The notes under the pieces: model-generated
The model's database searches: none
Seen by the model: only the letters and a program-made list of their open reading frames with translations
What the model was told of the DNA's origin: nothing
Translations under genes and position numbers: made by a program
Part shown: positions 1-13,931 of the stretch, piece by piece
Position numbering within the stretch: the first letter of the stretch is position 1
Layout of the letters: each line of letters starts with the position of its first letter
From: Onchocerca volvulus
Lineage: Eukaryota > Nematoda > Chromadorea > Rhabditida > Onchocercidae
Assembly: GCA_000499405.2 (NCBI GenBank)
Contig: HG738138.1
Coordinates: forward strand, 13,579,208 to 13,643,207
Direction: 5' to 3'
Length of the DNA stretch: 64,000 nt

Positions 1-1579
1 TTTCACATCAAACCTGTGGAATTAATAATAAGCAACACACATAAGAAAATAAGCAAACACAGATAAATCATTGGATCTTTAATCAAACACCAAGTAACAT
101 CAAATGTCACATAAGTCGAATGAAAAGATTTCGCCTTTTCTATGATATTTCAAATCAGTGTTCGAAAACTATATTACCATATACTACTTTTATCTTCTCT
201 GCAAATTTGGTATCATATAAGACGTTAATTAATAATAACAAGCTAGTTGGAAGTCAAACTTTTTTAATAAGATCAAGAACATTATTTTGAACTGTGATAA
301 AAATCGATGCTATCGTTTTCGAACACTGTTTTAAGCAATAATTACTTACGACGAGTGTCAGAAACTATTTAATTAATGACTAAAATTGAAATAAACTTAG
401 AAGTATATGTATATGAGGTATAAACAAAATGAGGATTTCATTCTCAATGAGGCTATATATTCGTTGTAAAAAGAAAAAAAGAAAGATAATATTGCAAATT
501 AGAAAAAGAATAAACGAAAATTTGATGAAAATAACAATCTCTAGAACAGCAAAGCATGCAAAAAACTGTGAAGCTATGCGGAGAATGAAGAAAAAAGAGA
601 TTAATAGATGTTACTTACTAACTTAGATAACCTCGGCCAATATGAGTTCTGTTGAGGTCAGTTCAGGTAAGTAAGTAAATAAGTAAGCAAGCTATGAGAA
701 CATGCAGTAAAGGAACAGTAGCTTGCATTCTGTTGCGTTTGTGTGAATGCATATGATTCGAAATCCGTTTAAATTCAGCACATTTATTTGGAAAACTTCT
801 TCCATATATTTTCGAAATTTTTGAAAATTTCGGAAGAAAATTTTCGTCTAAACTTCCTTTAATGCATGTTCCGTCATTTTGTTTTTCTGCAACAAACACT
901 ATGAATAAGCTACTAATTAACAAACGAAAGAACAAAACAGAATATTTTCCCAATTGAAAGACAAGCCTACTTACAAAGCGCAAAACAACAGGACTGCAAT
1001 GGATGCTTATAATTGCTTAAAACAATTTGAATGGGAATGCCGCAAAAGTAAAAAGTGAAGGAGAAATCTATGTAAAAGTATTGATAACGGCATGGTCTCG
1101 CTCAATATCATGACAAAATCTTCGGCATTACATGGGATGTATTTTCGTGAGATAAGCAAAGAAATTTTCCAATTAGTGGGCAAATAAGCAAAACTTATAT
1201 CATGGAATTACGAGACAAGAAATACCGGTCTAAAATAGATACCGGGATTATGACCCTGTAAACAGGAATACGGAAGTGCGAGCAAACTCTATATAACCTG
1301 TGCATTGCAAAAAAGAATTAGAACGATTTGAGTCAAATTTGTAAGATTAAAGCCTTATTTGATTGAATTTTTGACAATATGTTGCCCGAACAAAAAACAA
1401 AACGAAGTAGCAAAAAGAGGGTCAATTTTTGGCAATGCTCCAGGCTGAATTAAAATTAAAAAGGAAGCCGAACTAGATTACTACTATATAAATAGAAGTA
1501 AAAAAAGGAAGAGAAAACAAATGGGGAAAAAATGAAACAAATCACTGAAATACTTTTGCTTTTCTCTATCGACTGAATT
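1..1579. other. Sequence 3' of the DM-domain gene, no gene seen
   Basis: AT-rich sequence with short unsupported open frames on both strands. A 106-codon minus-strand frame at 663-983 has no recognisable domain and could lie in the 3' UTR or downstream flank of the DM gene. I saw no tRNA or other RNA gene. Confidence 0.5.
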
Positions 1580-4500
1580 TTACATGCTGCAAACATCCAC
1601 AAATATGCTTGACATATGGCTTGTTTCCGATTTGTTGCTGCTATCCGGAATGACAGTCGTCGGTGCAGCTTCTGTGGGAAGTTTCCATTCCAACTGCCGC
1701 ATATTGTTCAGAAGTGTCTGGAACAACTGATCGTTCTCCAGAAAAGCTGGAATTTGATTATTTGCTAATGTCTGACTTACGGCTACTTGGGTCAGATCGG
1801 TCTGTTGTTGTTGATGTTGCTGTTGCTGCTGTTGCTGCTGTTGTTGCTGTTGTTGCTGTTGCCGCTGTTGCTGCAGTGTTCTAGATAGAGCATTCTGCGC
1901 CGCAAGACTTGGAGCAATTCCCGTAACTGACATTGGATTGATGGGTACAGGGATTGCTATCGGTGGATTGGTTGCAACGATGGTATTTGTATTACCATCA
2001 GATGGTGCACAAGGTGGTGTAACGGAAAGTGCAGGAAGGTCACTTTCCGCTGCAGTACTGGTTGTGGTAGTTGGAGTGGTCACTTGTGGTTGGAAAAGAA
2101 ACTGCAAATGAGGTAATGCGGACGGTGAGGGCCGTTGCTGAGGTGAATGTCCGAGTTTCAATGAAGTCGCTGCTGCAGAGCCAGCCAAATAACTGCTTAG
2201 AGTGCCCGAAGTGTTGTTAAAGGAGCCAGTTTCCAGGATATTTTCTGTAGGCGGAGGCTGGCCCGGCAGAAATGATACTGCTGGATGTCGCATGTTTTGT
2301 TGGAGTTGTTTGTCTAAAATTTAAAGTTTCTAAGACAAATTTAAAAGCAAATCAATCCAATTAATACTTTGCAATTGCTCCTTTAAATTTCGAAAGCTAA
2401 CGCTCGACGGTCATTTCATTTCAGTGTCAAATGCAGTTAATGATATTGCAGAGAGTGATATACAAATCTGTGTAAAGATAGTCATCTATCTGTACATTTA
2501 GATGTAAGTTTTTTTTTTTTTTTTCTCAATAAAAACGTTTCTCGCCTTTAGACACTAGAAAACAACAACAACAAAAAAAGAACTTACAGAGAAGTGCGTT
2601 AAAATTGTGGAAATATGGTAGCGGTCCAGATGCGGCTACAGCTGCAGCAGCATTTAAAGTTGCTGTAATATTTTCCCGTGTTATATTCAACAGTGTATCC
2701 TTTCGCTGCCGTCGTCGTATTTTTATTTGATCTGCCATCAATTTTTGTCTTTCACTCACTACTTGACACTAAAAATTACACATTTTGCTATCTTAGAATA
2801 CTTCTATTGGAAAGCACCACACAATGTAGCTCTAAAAAAGACTCTGAAACGAATTAATTAAATGGTACCTTTGCGCAATTACAATCACGATACGGACAAA
2901 CGCGCTTGTGTCCTTTCAGTCGTGATTTTCTCCCATGTTGTCCGCATTTTTGACAGTTCGGTATACGTTCTAAAAATGCTAATTCGGACTTGAATGTCAC
3001 TCAGCATAAATTAATATTTAAAATAATTATTGTATTTTATATTATTCTATAATCATTGAGTTCTCACAATAAAATATGGAAATCACTAAGCGATTCCCAT
3101 TTATCTATCTTGCTGCATCTGTAAAAAACAATTTCAACTAAGATTCAATCTTTCAACATTAAAGTATGTTTTTGTGTTTTAGCATTGTTTTATTCAGTGT
3201 TTTTATATGGCAGATAGTTCTATTATTTAAATTTTAGCAAAATTTGAACTAATTTTCGAATGATAATATCTCTGAATTCTTATCATCTTCTTTTGCATTT
3301 CAAAATTCTTCAACCTAATCCTTTTCTGTCCTTTCCTTCCCATCTCCCTCTCTTTTTTTGGATACTCTTGCCATAATTTTTCAAAGAGACAAAAATTTCG
3401 AAGTCCATTGCTGATCTGTCCATAGCTTTGATTAAATGTTCAAGTTTGAATTAGCTCTGATTAATAGCATCTTCAGTAATTAAAAATGTATCTTTGAAAA
3501 CGAACTGGAAATTGGAGCACTATCAAGCTGTTGAATATTTTCCCCACATCTGACAGGCGGCAACGATGGGAAAGTTGCTTGCTGTGTTTGGTTGCCCGAA
3601 CAATAGCCCAGTTGTGTCAAATCAAACCCCATTATAATACTAATAGAAGAGAAAGTTATAGAGAAGTAATCAAATGACTACTAAACTGTCTAGCGTAATT
3701 AGCATCTCATATTCAAGGCCTGGTTCATCGAAAGAACAGTTTCACGTATTCTACAAATTATCCAAACTCAAGAAATAATCGTCCAGTTATGGATATTGCT
3801 TAGAAGAAATGTTGGAGAATATTGCAGTGAACAAGCAGATTTGCTGAACAACCAAATGTGCATGAATAATCAATTTGCCGGAAACATTCGCATCCTTCTA
3901 CTGATTATCCTGGAACAGACGAATCCAATTTAAGCATTCAGTCTTACGATTATTGACGTAAAATACGTGTCCACATGCTACTATCCCAAACAACTCTCTC
4001 ACACTAACACTGAAAGTTGCGTAGAAAAAATAGCAATGAGTGATTCTTCACTTAGACCGATGTCCTTCTCGATGGAGAAGTAAACATATGTAATAGCAAA
4101 TAGAAAGGTGAAGAGAAAGTGATAAAGCTGGCAGGCAGGCCAAGTTAGCCAAATACTGATTATCTCAACCGTAAAGGGCGGCAAACAACTTCAATTCAAA
4201 TAGGAATGAAAACAAAAGAAACCAAGGAATGAAATGGAAAATTCTGGGCACCAATACTCGGCAGTCGAATCACACACAGGCAAACAGACTGAACGGGTAA
4301 GTAGTATTAGTGTCGGATGGAAATGACGGCAGTAGTTAGCGGTAGTTGCGAGAATAAGTTTATGGCTTAAAAGGAGCTCAGGAGAGAGTAAAGTTCAGTG
4401 TAATCGAGAATATGGAAAAGAGTGCACGCAGGTCTCATCTTCCATGTGCTAAGGGATAAGCAAAGAAGGGACAGAGAAGGAGTAACAAATTGAATTTTTA

Positions 4501-5118
4501 AAAAAAGATCAAGTCCTTTTTTATGTTGACAATGTTTCCAACAAACACACAACACAACACAACACAACACAACACAACACAACACAACACAACACAACAC
4601 ACACACACACACACACACATAGCAAGCAATAGTAAGTAGTAGAAGTGGCAAGTTGCATCCATCCTTCGCTATACAAATGTCGCCGTTGACGACTAATGTA
4701 AGGGAGGAACAAAGCAGGCCAAGACAAGTTTAGCATAAACAAGGTGCAGCCCTGCCCTCGGCTGTTTTTTCTCTTCCTGCTTGTTTACTAAAGACAGAAC
4801 AAAAAAACTGCTCAAGTTTCCTTGCAAAGGCTCAACTTGCAGCCTGCAGCCTGCCCTACCCTGCCAGTCCTACAACTTATCTTTCTCTCCCTAAACTACT
4901 AATAGTATAGAGCTACATTGCTACTATCACTATTACAAATAGCTTACCACTGCTATTAGCATAAACAAAGTTGTCTAAGCTCGACAATTAAGTTCCAAGT
5001 CATCTCGAGAATGAATGAATGTTAATGATTGTCTTCTCTCACAGTGCTAATCACGAGGTAGGCCTCAATTAAGTTTTTCAACTTAACATATCAATATACA
5101 TATATATATATATATATG

Positions 5119-5170
<52 letters not shown>

Positions 5171-8100
5171 CACCTATACGATCTACAAATTTAATCGATG
5201 TGTTAGTGCCCTGTCTGCACTTAGATATTGCTTTTATTGGCATTGAATTACTTTAGAAATGTAAGACTTAAATACTCCAAAAATGTAGCTAATGTTACAT
5301 TGTAGTCAAAAAGAAACATTCTTCATTCGATGCTTTCTGCAACTGTCTGAAGGAAGAGATATGATGGCTGGGAAACAGAGGGGACATTAATTCCAAAATG
5401 GCACAATGACCCTTTTCTGCTAGCTTTTACATGTGTGACACCTCTTCGAAGCATCAGAAACGGAAATATTTTGGTGCATTTCATGAGTGAAACTCATAAT
5501 ATTAAGAAATTGACTGCTGAATAGTTATTCAAGTGAACTAATTCTTGGTCCAATACATGACTGCAAATGGCAAAGAACTGGTAGAAGAAAGGAGAATAAA
5601 TCTTCCAAAGTCTGAAAATTGGAAGAAAACTTGGCTAATGAGTGAAATAATTCAAAACTGGATGAAAAAAAAGGCCTGAAATATAATCGGAGGGTGATGA
5701 AAGGAGACATTCAAGAAGAGAAGAAAGGATGCTTCTGATAAATATGTTTATGTGACAGATTAGAAACTAAAAAATATAAAAATTAAGCATATCTCTAACT
5801 TCGATAAACAGTTCTTTATGAAATGGCACAGGAAAAATTAAGCGGAATTTCAATTCATTGCTGGGAGAACGAATGCTACATGTCTGAAATGTTACAAGCC
5901 AACCAGCTGACTACTATTAGTTAAAAGTGCTACAAATGCTGGCATTACTACTACTACCACTCCTACTACTACTACTACTACTATTATTATTAAAACCATC
6001 AGCACTACTACCAAATGATGTTTTTTCTCGAAGTACTTTAAAAAAAGGAAAGAAAAAGCAGCTCCCGACTGGATGGTCGTCGTCTGAAATAGCTTGAATG
6101 CAAACATTTCAACTAGATCAGCTAGATGACGATGATGAAACTACCTGGCACTGAACGTTGGATGATAGCCGCCTGACTGATTGGCGGATGGACTAAAATT
6201 TTTTCCTCTTGTTTACACAAACATTTTCGTCATTTATTCGTTCGAAAAATACGAGAAAATACTTTTGCCAGTGAATAATGGTCATTGAAGATGAAGGAAG
6301 CTATAATGATAATCTAAAAATTCTTTGAAAAATTTGAGGAAGTTTTTGGCGAAAGTTCTGATAGACCAGTATAGTAGGGTAGTCCATACGCGCATTTTCC
6401 AAGCAGCCAAGATGTGAAATCAAGTCACAGAAATGATTGAAATTTCTTGCATAATCCCAAAATGATTTAAAGTAAACTAGTCCGGTATAAGATTTCAAAT
6501 AACCTAAAGTCTTCATCAAAAACCAAATTATTCTAAAGCACGAAAATATTCATCAGGGAAAAGTTGAGAAGCAACTGGATGCAACTATCATGAGTAGTCC
6601 AATAACAAAATAGACTGTCGTCGATGGAATTAACAGAGTTATCAAGTAATCAGGTCAATATAAGCGCATCGTATTTTACTCAGGACAGTAAGGGCAATGC
6701 ATTTGCAAAACGTTGCTTGCAAAAATAACCGATAAAACAAATTTTTGCAAGAATGACGGGGAAAGATTCTAAAGAGAATTCGGAAAAAAGTAAAAATGGA
6801 TAAAAGGTTTCAATCAAATAAATCATAATTCTAAATTCGGATCAATAAAAATTATAGAAATTTTAAACTTTGATTCAAATAAATCATAAGCTAAACGAAT
6901 GATGACTGCAAGATTTGTTTTCTTAGAGAAAGAAAATTTTCACATTTCAAGGGAACAGAAAAAGCTTAATAATGTTTCATCCAAAATACTGAATAATATA
7001 ATTTCTATTTTTTCCCATCCAAAACTACAGCTTAAATATTTAGCATAGTTAGTTGAGCCGAGAAATCACTTTTCAAGAAATTCATGGTGCGAATTCATAG
7101 AAATTAGGTTTATAGTCCGCCCGATTAAATATTCCAGACATCTCAACTGCATTTCCGAGTAAAAAACCAAAAGTTGTGCTTACCTTACTACCATATGAGG
7201 CGAAAATGTGAAAGGAAAAATTATTACGAACATACAGTCAGAATAATTCATCCTTTGTTATTAATATCAACAGTTTTGTTGACTTCATTTTAACTTGTAG
7301 AGTAATTTGAAGGAAATGATTCAGTATACGTTTTCGGATTTTGCCACTTTAAAGGTCAAGATACAGAAACATCACTATGACAATAGCTTTGGCTTTTAAG
7401 GATAAAAAGAAATACCTAAATGATACAGTATTTACTTATTACCTATTATGGGATGGGAAAACAAAGTTTTCTCCATCCGGAAACAGTCGAATATGAGTTC
7501 GGAAAAAAGTAGTTGCGCTACCGTATCATTACGATTCTGAATAAAAAAGCGAAATATGCATATGCAAACAGAAGAACTTAGATTAAGAAAGACTCACCAA
7601 ATCTTTCAAAAACTGTCCGATATTAATAACAAAATGGCATCAAATATCAATGTAATTAGTAGTAGGATCTGATCCATGAATAAAATTCATGAAATGATAG
7701 ACATCTTTCGATAATTTTTCCAAGACAATCGAATCTTTACTATTTGAAGTAGTAATAATATGACTAAAACCATGAATTTCATTCACAAAGACTAATGTTA
7801 TTAACACAAACAGCATCCACGGTCATAAGATCAGTAACCAAACAGATAGTGATGTCACTGATACAAGGTACTAATACTAAAAACAAAAGAATGTTTACAA
7901 ATATGCCAGCCTTTGCCAACGAACGCAGTTGAATAATGAAATTTAAACTAGAATCGAGACTATTATAATTCTAACTTCTTAATTTTGCTTCACTTCTGGG
8001 ATAAATTAATTCGAAAATGCAAACTAAAATGCAACTGTAAAAGACATTAAGATTTAATGACTGTTCTTCTTTCAGATAATGCTAACAAAATAAAATCTTG

Positions 8101-9314
8101 AACAAAAATTGTATTAATGAGAATGCTGACAATATTTCATCAATTTTTTTGATCTAATTACAACTAACTTTGTTATCAGATGAAACTTCAGCAGTGAACT
8201 GAACTTCCTTTAATTGAGCTTTTATTATAATGAAATTAAAGAATTCACTTCAAAACATAAACTGACTTTTAGATTGCAGCAAATTTAAAATTTTTAATAA
8301 TTACTCATATCCCAAATCGGTAAGTGGTCATGCTATTGAAATAAAATAAACGTTGAAGCAATTTGGAGGCAGTAGAAAGAAAACACTCGAATTTTCTAGA
8401 TTTAACACTCTGCTGTCTTTCAAGATGGAAATTTAATGAATAAATTTACTGGGAAATATAAATTGAATTTCATTTTATTCTTTTTTAATTTTTCTCTCAA
8501 GATAAAAACTAATAATCGTTATTCTGCGGGGAAATTGGTAGTGAATGAAAAGAAAATTATTAATATCGAAGATTTCAAAAAATTTAAATTTTCAAATAAC
8601 TTTATTTTCCGCAATAAATTCGCTCACTGTAAACATATTATAAATTTAAGAAGAAATTTCTACCTCCTTTCGATCTTCCAGTTAATCCACAATGATTATC
8701 AACGCCAACTTCATTTTCTGCATCAGCTACATCTTCTAATTCATGCAATTGAGTGTTAAGCACGCGTCTTTTTTCAACCAGTATGCATTTATTGCAAGCG
8801 CAATTAGCATATATACATTCGCATTTGTGATTCTTGCGCGGTTCTAGACGATTGTGGTTCAAACAACGTTGACAGTAATAGACCCGTTTGGAGCCTAGAA
8901 AGAAGTAAAAATGAAATAGAAGAGTGAAATAGGGTAATGTTTCACGAAATGATAGTATCAGTCGACATTAGAAATCTTCAAACTAGCATAGCAGTCCAAA
9001 TTCAATTTCTACGGTAAAAATAAGAGCTTCTAACACGATCATTGATTCTTAATCAATAAAAGGAATTCGATACTAATATCTAATTGAGTAACGAAATCTT
9101 CCAGTCAAAGGACTTTTAGACAAAAATTCGTATTCTCTTGTTATCAGTTAAGTTGAATCATTCATAGGGAGTAATTTACGACCTTGAAATAGATTTATAG
9201 ATTTCGTGGCTTATAACTGATTGTTATATTAGCATGAAATTTCAAAATTCACCAATTTTGTCTGCAGCAGCTGCAGCAGCACTTAACGCCGCAATCGCAT
9301 TGATTGTCTCAAAT
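1580..9314 (-). CDS. Double DM-domain transcription factor (MAB-3/DMD-3/doublesex class), 5' end missing
   Basis: DM proteins are nuclear zinc-module factors that bind DNA and direct sex-specific development; in C. elegans MAB-3 and DMD-3 carry two DM domains. Exons, 5' to 3' on the minus strand: 9314-9253, 8894-8664, 2969-2869, 2768-2588, 2313-1580. All have GT/AG borders and every internal junction keeps phase (1, 1, 0, 1). The first visible exon is Ala-rich. The second holds DM1, starting YYCQRCLNH and keeping the Cys/His ligands, with NHK in place of GHK. Exons three and four hold DM2 (NCQKCGQHG, then LKGHKRVCPYRDCNC, then a helix with ERQKLMADQIKIRRRQ). The last exon encodes 243 residues rich in Gln, Pro, Ser and Thr and ends at TAA 1580-1582. 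At least 436 residues are visible. The first exon present starts with one base of a split codon, so an upstream exon ending in phase 2 must exist; I did not find it. DM2 looks more canonical than that of MAB-3 as I remember it, which favours DMD-3. Confidence 0.88.
1802..1876 (-). repeat. Polyglutamine-encoding CAG/CAA tract in the DM gene
   Basis: On the minus strand an almost uninterrupted run of CAG and CAA codons (one Arg and one His interrupt it) encodes about 23 Gln inside the last exon. Mixed codons make it less prone to slippage than pure CAG. Gln-rich tails are common in activation domains. Confidence 0.9.
2869..2969 (-). other. DM2 first-half exon
   Basis: This 101-nt exon has acceptor CATTTTTAG and donor GTACCA. 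It encodes the zinc-binding half of the second DM domain and joins in phase to the recognition-tail exon at 2768-2588. Confidence 0.88.
4551..4619. repeat. (AACAC)n pentanucleotide repeat running into (AC)n
   Basis: About ten perfect AACAC units (4551-4600) pass directly into an (AC)n run. The minus-strand frames that read VLCCVVLCC repeats are artefacts of this tract. Confidence 0.95.
5095..5168. repeat. (TA)n microsatellite
   Basis: About 74 bp of alternating TA with three TATG/TGTA interruptions, inside the long DM intron. Confidence 0.95.
5946..5991. repeat. (CTA/ACT)n trinucleotide repeat
   Basis: About 14 imperfect ACT units, ending in ATT units. The minus-strand Val-rich frame across it is an artefact. 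Confidence 0.9.
8664..8894 (-). other. DM1 exon (first, divergent DM domain)
   Basis: The acceptor is CTTTCTAG and the donor GTAGAA. The exon holds the whole first zinc module: C-x2-C-x2-H, then NHK, then the C-x-C-x4-C-x-C-x2-C cluster, followed by VEKRR. The acidic tail (about 30 residues) links it to DM2. Both junctions agree in phase with their neighbours, which supports the short Ala-rich upstream exon at 9253-9314. Confidence 0.85.
9253..9314 (-). other. Short Ala-rich exon upstream of DM1
   Basis: This 62-nt exon has a TATTTTAG acceptor and a GTGAAT donor and reads ETINAIAALSAAAAAADKI. It ends in phase 1, which exactly fits the DM1 exon start (codon GGC across the junction). It is too short to stand alone; the support is phase, splice sites and local GC enrichment. 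Confidence 0.65.
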
Positions 9315-12300
9315 CTAAAATATTGAATTATATGATTTTACTTTCAAATCTAAAAAAATCAATTATAGAATTTTTCGCACATTTGAATGGAATGAAACAT
9401 CAATAGCCAATCAATTTGTTGATTGCAAATTAGTGCTTCATTCCATTTAAATAAAGTAGATTTAAAATGAAGGTATTATGATTTTCTTCATTCTAAAAGT
9501 GAATTATTTTCTTCCAGCAGATTTCGAACTCAAAAATCAATTTAATATAGTCTGAAAAAATTTTTAATTTAAGATTTAGACTGAATTTAAAGCAAACAGA
9601 AAATTTAAAGAACCTCATCATTATTACAAGCAATAATTGAGATCAGTGTTATAAGCAAAAAAAGCCGAATCCTGCTTTTTTTTTTGAGGTAAATAACAAA
9701 CTGAGGTTCCACGAATCGAAATGATCTGCAAAATCCGAAAAGAAATGATGTACGTATTAATATACAAATTGATTTTAAGGAACGGAAGAATTATTAGCAG
9801 CTTTTATTGCGCGATGCCTTAATTTCCATGTATTGAAAACAAAATTCAAGAAACTAAATTAAAAAAAGTTATGGTACGAATTTCTATTCTCTGTTCATTT
9901 ACGAATTGTTACTTCTTCTTTCTGACTTTATCGTGTCTCCTCTGCCAATTTATCTGTCCAAATAATTAAAGAAATTTATTGTCACGCAACATATGCATAT
10001 TCAATGCTAGCAACTTCGCTTAATATTCAAGATACTAGGTTTTAAATAGATGCATAGCCTGGAGTAAGAGTATCTGAATCTAAACATCAGTTATAAACTA
10101 ATCAGATGATATGCGATTGGTGCAAGTGAAACAAATATCGGTTATGTTTATTTTCGCTTATAAACTTGCATTTAAATTAGTCATTAAAATCAAAAAATGA
10201 TTTTAATATTGGAGCGATTTGCTCGATTATTGCCCAGTAAGTTAAAATTAGACTACTGGCCAGTAGGTTAGAATTAGATGGCTAATAAATGACAAGCATC
10301 GCACTAAATTTGCGATGTCCAATAATAGGTGTAGTAAGGCATTTATTGTTATCCTGTGTATATGATGTGCCTTTTTATGAAAGGAATTAAGTTGTTTTGT
10401 TGAGATAAGGGGGAAGATTGGAAAAGTAGAGAAAACGAAATAAAATAGCGTAGAAGGAATGAGAAGGGGAGAAAGCATAAAAAGCAGTATTAATTAATAA
10501 TAATAATAAGAGTAAGCAAATCAACACTTTCCGCTAAGCTTCTCGTGCAATTTTTGAATTTGAAAAATTTTCACACTGAATGTTTGGATAGGAAAGCAAA
10601 TGAATTCATGATCTGGAGAGAATCGTTGCGTAGTTAATAACGATAAACGATGATGCAACCTTCTAAGGCACACTATCTTTAATATAATTAATTGTTGAAA
10701 CCTTAAACTTTTCTACTATTTTGTGAGGTAGCCTAAATTAAATAACTAAAAATAAAACCGCTGCAATTTCGTTTTTAAAAAAAAAATCTAATGACTACAA
10801 GGCTTAAATGTTACTCGTAATTCAAGCGTACTACTACTTTTGTGGCACCGATAAAGGCGCATAATATATTTTAATGATTCATCATTATGTTATTATAATC
10901 TTTAGGTCGGCAAAAGTTATTTCAACTCTAGGAATATTTCAAGTTTGAAACTCTTAAGTTCTCCTAAGACAAAAAACTTGGCTAGATACTTAATTTATAA
11001 AAAGAAAGGAAAGATTAAAAAAGAAGTGAAAAAAGGCATTAAATTGTACACATATTATTCTTAATCGCAGACATTAAATCAGCAGAGCTTTCGTGTCAAC
11101 ATTTTAAAGCCATCCCACTAAAATCTCAAAATTATTATAATTTAGGATTTAGGAACTTTTTTCATTCATCCTACCTGATAGCATCATTACTATTTTGCTA
11201 TCATTGCCCGAATCGCTAAAAATATGGATGCTAGCAAAATTTTCCGTAAATCGTGTAAGTACCATCCTGAAAATTAATTTTCTAAATAATTTCATAAAAA
11301 CTGAGAAAGATACTTCAATTTAGTTTATCACATTGCACAAGCATAAAATATTTCGATGGATAAACCGCTAAGAAATTTCGAGAAAGAAACACACATATAC
11401 ATAACTCGTGAAACTCACATCACTGAGTAAGCCTTTTCTACTGATAAAAATGCGAATTGATATTAATCAAAGTTTGTAAAGCCTTCTGTCCCTTTATCTT
11501 GCTTTTGCTCAGCAAAAAATGTCTGCAGAATTTTATAGTTACTATTTTATGTTGCCAATGAAGACTACGTTTAAAAATTTGGGAATTTGTAAAATGAAAT
11601 ATAAGGAATCAGCTGGCTCATTCCAAACCATTCAAAATGCTTTCATGCAAAAATAAATAAACAACGGAAACACAGAGAAGTCTACTTTGATTGGTACTTA
11701 TACTGATTCTTGACACAATGATGTGAGAATAAAAATAGTCCTGGCACTTCCCCTCAGGAAATTGTATGTAAACAGAAGAGATATCCAAATTTTACATTCA
11801 AGTCCAGCGTTTCAATCCAGAGAAAAAAATCGAAAAAAAAAAGCTTGAATCAGTTTTACTTTTGACTGAATCTGTCAATTTTTTCAGATTACGAATTTGG
11901 AAAATAGATCAGAAATTAATAATTTCGACTTCTAAAAACCTTAAATTCCTTTGGTATTCAAGTGCTATCTTTCAAAAAATTATCCATCAAAATTTTTTTA
12001 AACAATTGATCGATTTTTGGTAACTATATTGTACTGTTAAAACTGACGGAAATTAAATAAACTATTAACAAATACTCTCAAGTAATTACAGTATTTAAGA
12101 CAAAATAATAGTTTTAATGGAAGCTACAGCAGCATGGCTTTACTGAGCGATACAGCAGGCTGTGTGCATATCGAACAGCTTGTCGCATTATGTAAATTCC
12201 GTTTTAAAATGACCGTATTTTCTGATAAATCCGAGATTAGAAGGAAAAAAAATGGTTAATGTGGTCGATCTCGAACTTTTGGTCTTTTCTTCAATAGATC

Positions 12301-13931
12301 AATTCGGCAGTATCGAAAGAAGGAGGCGCAATAAAAGGAATACGCAAACAGTTTGTCTTGTTTAAACATTTATGGTGAAACAGAACGGCATAGAAGGCAG
12401 TCGAACGGTGACAACAACAAAGTGCCTCCTTGCCGAGCATATTATGTATGTATATATGTTGAAGAATAGCAACCTGATGAGAAACAAATAACTCGGTGAG
12501 GGCAAACTACCGTATCCGGAAGTGCATAACTTTTTCAATAAACAACTTTAAATTGCATCGATAAGACAATAAGAATTTAAGTCATGAGAATTATAAAACA
12601 GAGAGAGAGTAAAGAAGAAGAGAAAGGTTGGTGACAAGAAATAATCATTATATATCGGAAAAGTTGATAAGAGCTGATCATTCAGAGAATAAATAAGTTC
12701 CAGTATACATTTCAGTATATGGTCAAAAGAAAAAAGAAAGCAAAGATTTGTGGGAGAAAGAATAAATAAATATGCAAAAAAGTGATAAGAGATGTTTATT
12801 TTAACGTCAATAACAGAAAGGAAAGAGAAAGAGTAAACAAGAGGATGAAATGCTATGAACAGTTTTAATGTCGGGAATGCTTACTTAGGCGCCGAAAGCA
12901 AATTATTGTTGGTTATTTTCAGAAAGCGCCTTAGTTTGATAGTGGAGAAAAGGAAGACAAAAGTTGGATTTGCAGTATTTTCATCCATCCAAAATGGATA
13001 TTGGATATGTACGTGTTATTGGATGGCAGGGGACAGAGTGACGGCGACAGCGAAATTCGTTTCGATGGAAGGCACAGGATAGGAGTAGAACTTAGTGTTG
13101 TTTTCTTGCACTTCCACTCCCATCAGATCTGTTTTTGCTGGAGGGATTCTACTAGGGGAAAGTCCATTGCACATGATCCAAGCACAACTTCTAGCTTGTC
13201 TTCTGCGGGAATGATTGAAACAGCGTTGAATCAAACGATCATTCATTCGAACAAAGATTCAGTACGTTTGTGAAGTTCGAACTTCTCATCCGCCTCTAAA
13301 TGCCTGTTCTGATTGATACTTGTAATCGGGATTGCAAGTGCTTTCGTTACGGGAAATACGCGATGTCTCTCTATATGGCTTCGAACGATTTATCGAAAAT
13401 AAGATTTTGTTTAACGATAACTTATCAAAATTAATTTACACTTTTTCAAGCAATCATTACGCAAGCGTACTAGGGAAAGATGTATATGTGGCTATTCGTT
13501 CATTTGTACATCTGCATTAGATGAATATCATATATTTATGTCCGTTTGCACAAGTTTCCTGTACAAACGTGCATATATGTATTCATATACATGCATTCAT
13601 TAAAAGATTATAAATTAAAGTGCATTCAGATAGATGATTGGCATATATGCATAAATATCACGTGCAATGTATGTGCATTAGCACTAATACACGTCACGTA
13701 TGATCCATACGTGCGCACACGGACGGGTACAGACGTATATATAAGATATATAGTGAAGTGTGATAGCATCAAAAGCAGCAGAAAAAGATTGAATAAGAAA
13801 GGAAAGGGATGGCAATTACCAGTACAAAATTGAACTCCATTGAGAAGTTGAGTGGAATATGGTTGCTTCAGTGGAATGTTGGCATTGATAGTTTGTCATC
13901 AAAATGATTATTTTCATAGTTTGGGATGTCA

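Larger units (their letters stand above)
2970..8663 (-). other. Large 5.7-kb intron between DM1 and DM2
   Basis: Both ends are set by phase-matched exons. The interval holds only simple repeats (listed separately) and short unsupported frames. The other introns of this gene are about 100-360 nt, so this one is an outlier and may hold regulatory sequence. I recognise no nested gene. Confidence 0.75.

Noticed and set aside
4367..4742. Cys/Val-rich minus-strand frames
   Set aside because: Produced by the AACAC and AC repeats.
8436..8759. 107-codon plus-strand frame
   Set aside because: It overlaps the DM1 exon on the opposite strand, is low in complexity at its start and has no motif.
9330..9365. 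Second 8-nt micro-exon candidate upstream of the DM gene
   Set aside because: It is a local duplication of the acceptor region of the exon at 9253-9314 and does not supply the needed phase.
11228..11265. ATG following TTTTCAG on the minus strand as DM first exon
   Set aside because: Its possible donors end in phase 0 or 1, but the DM exon needs phase 2.
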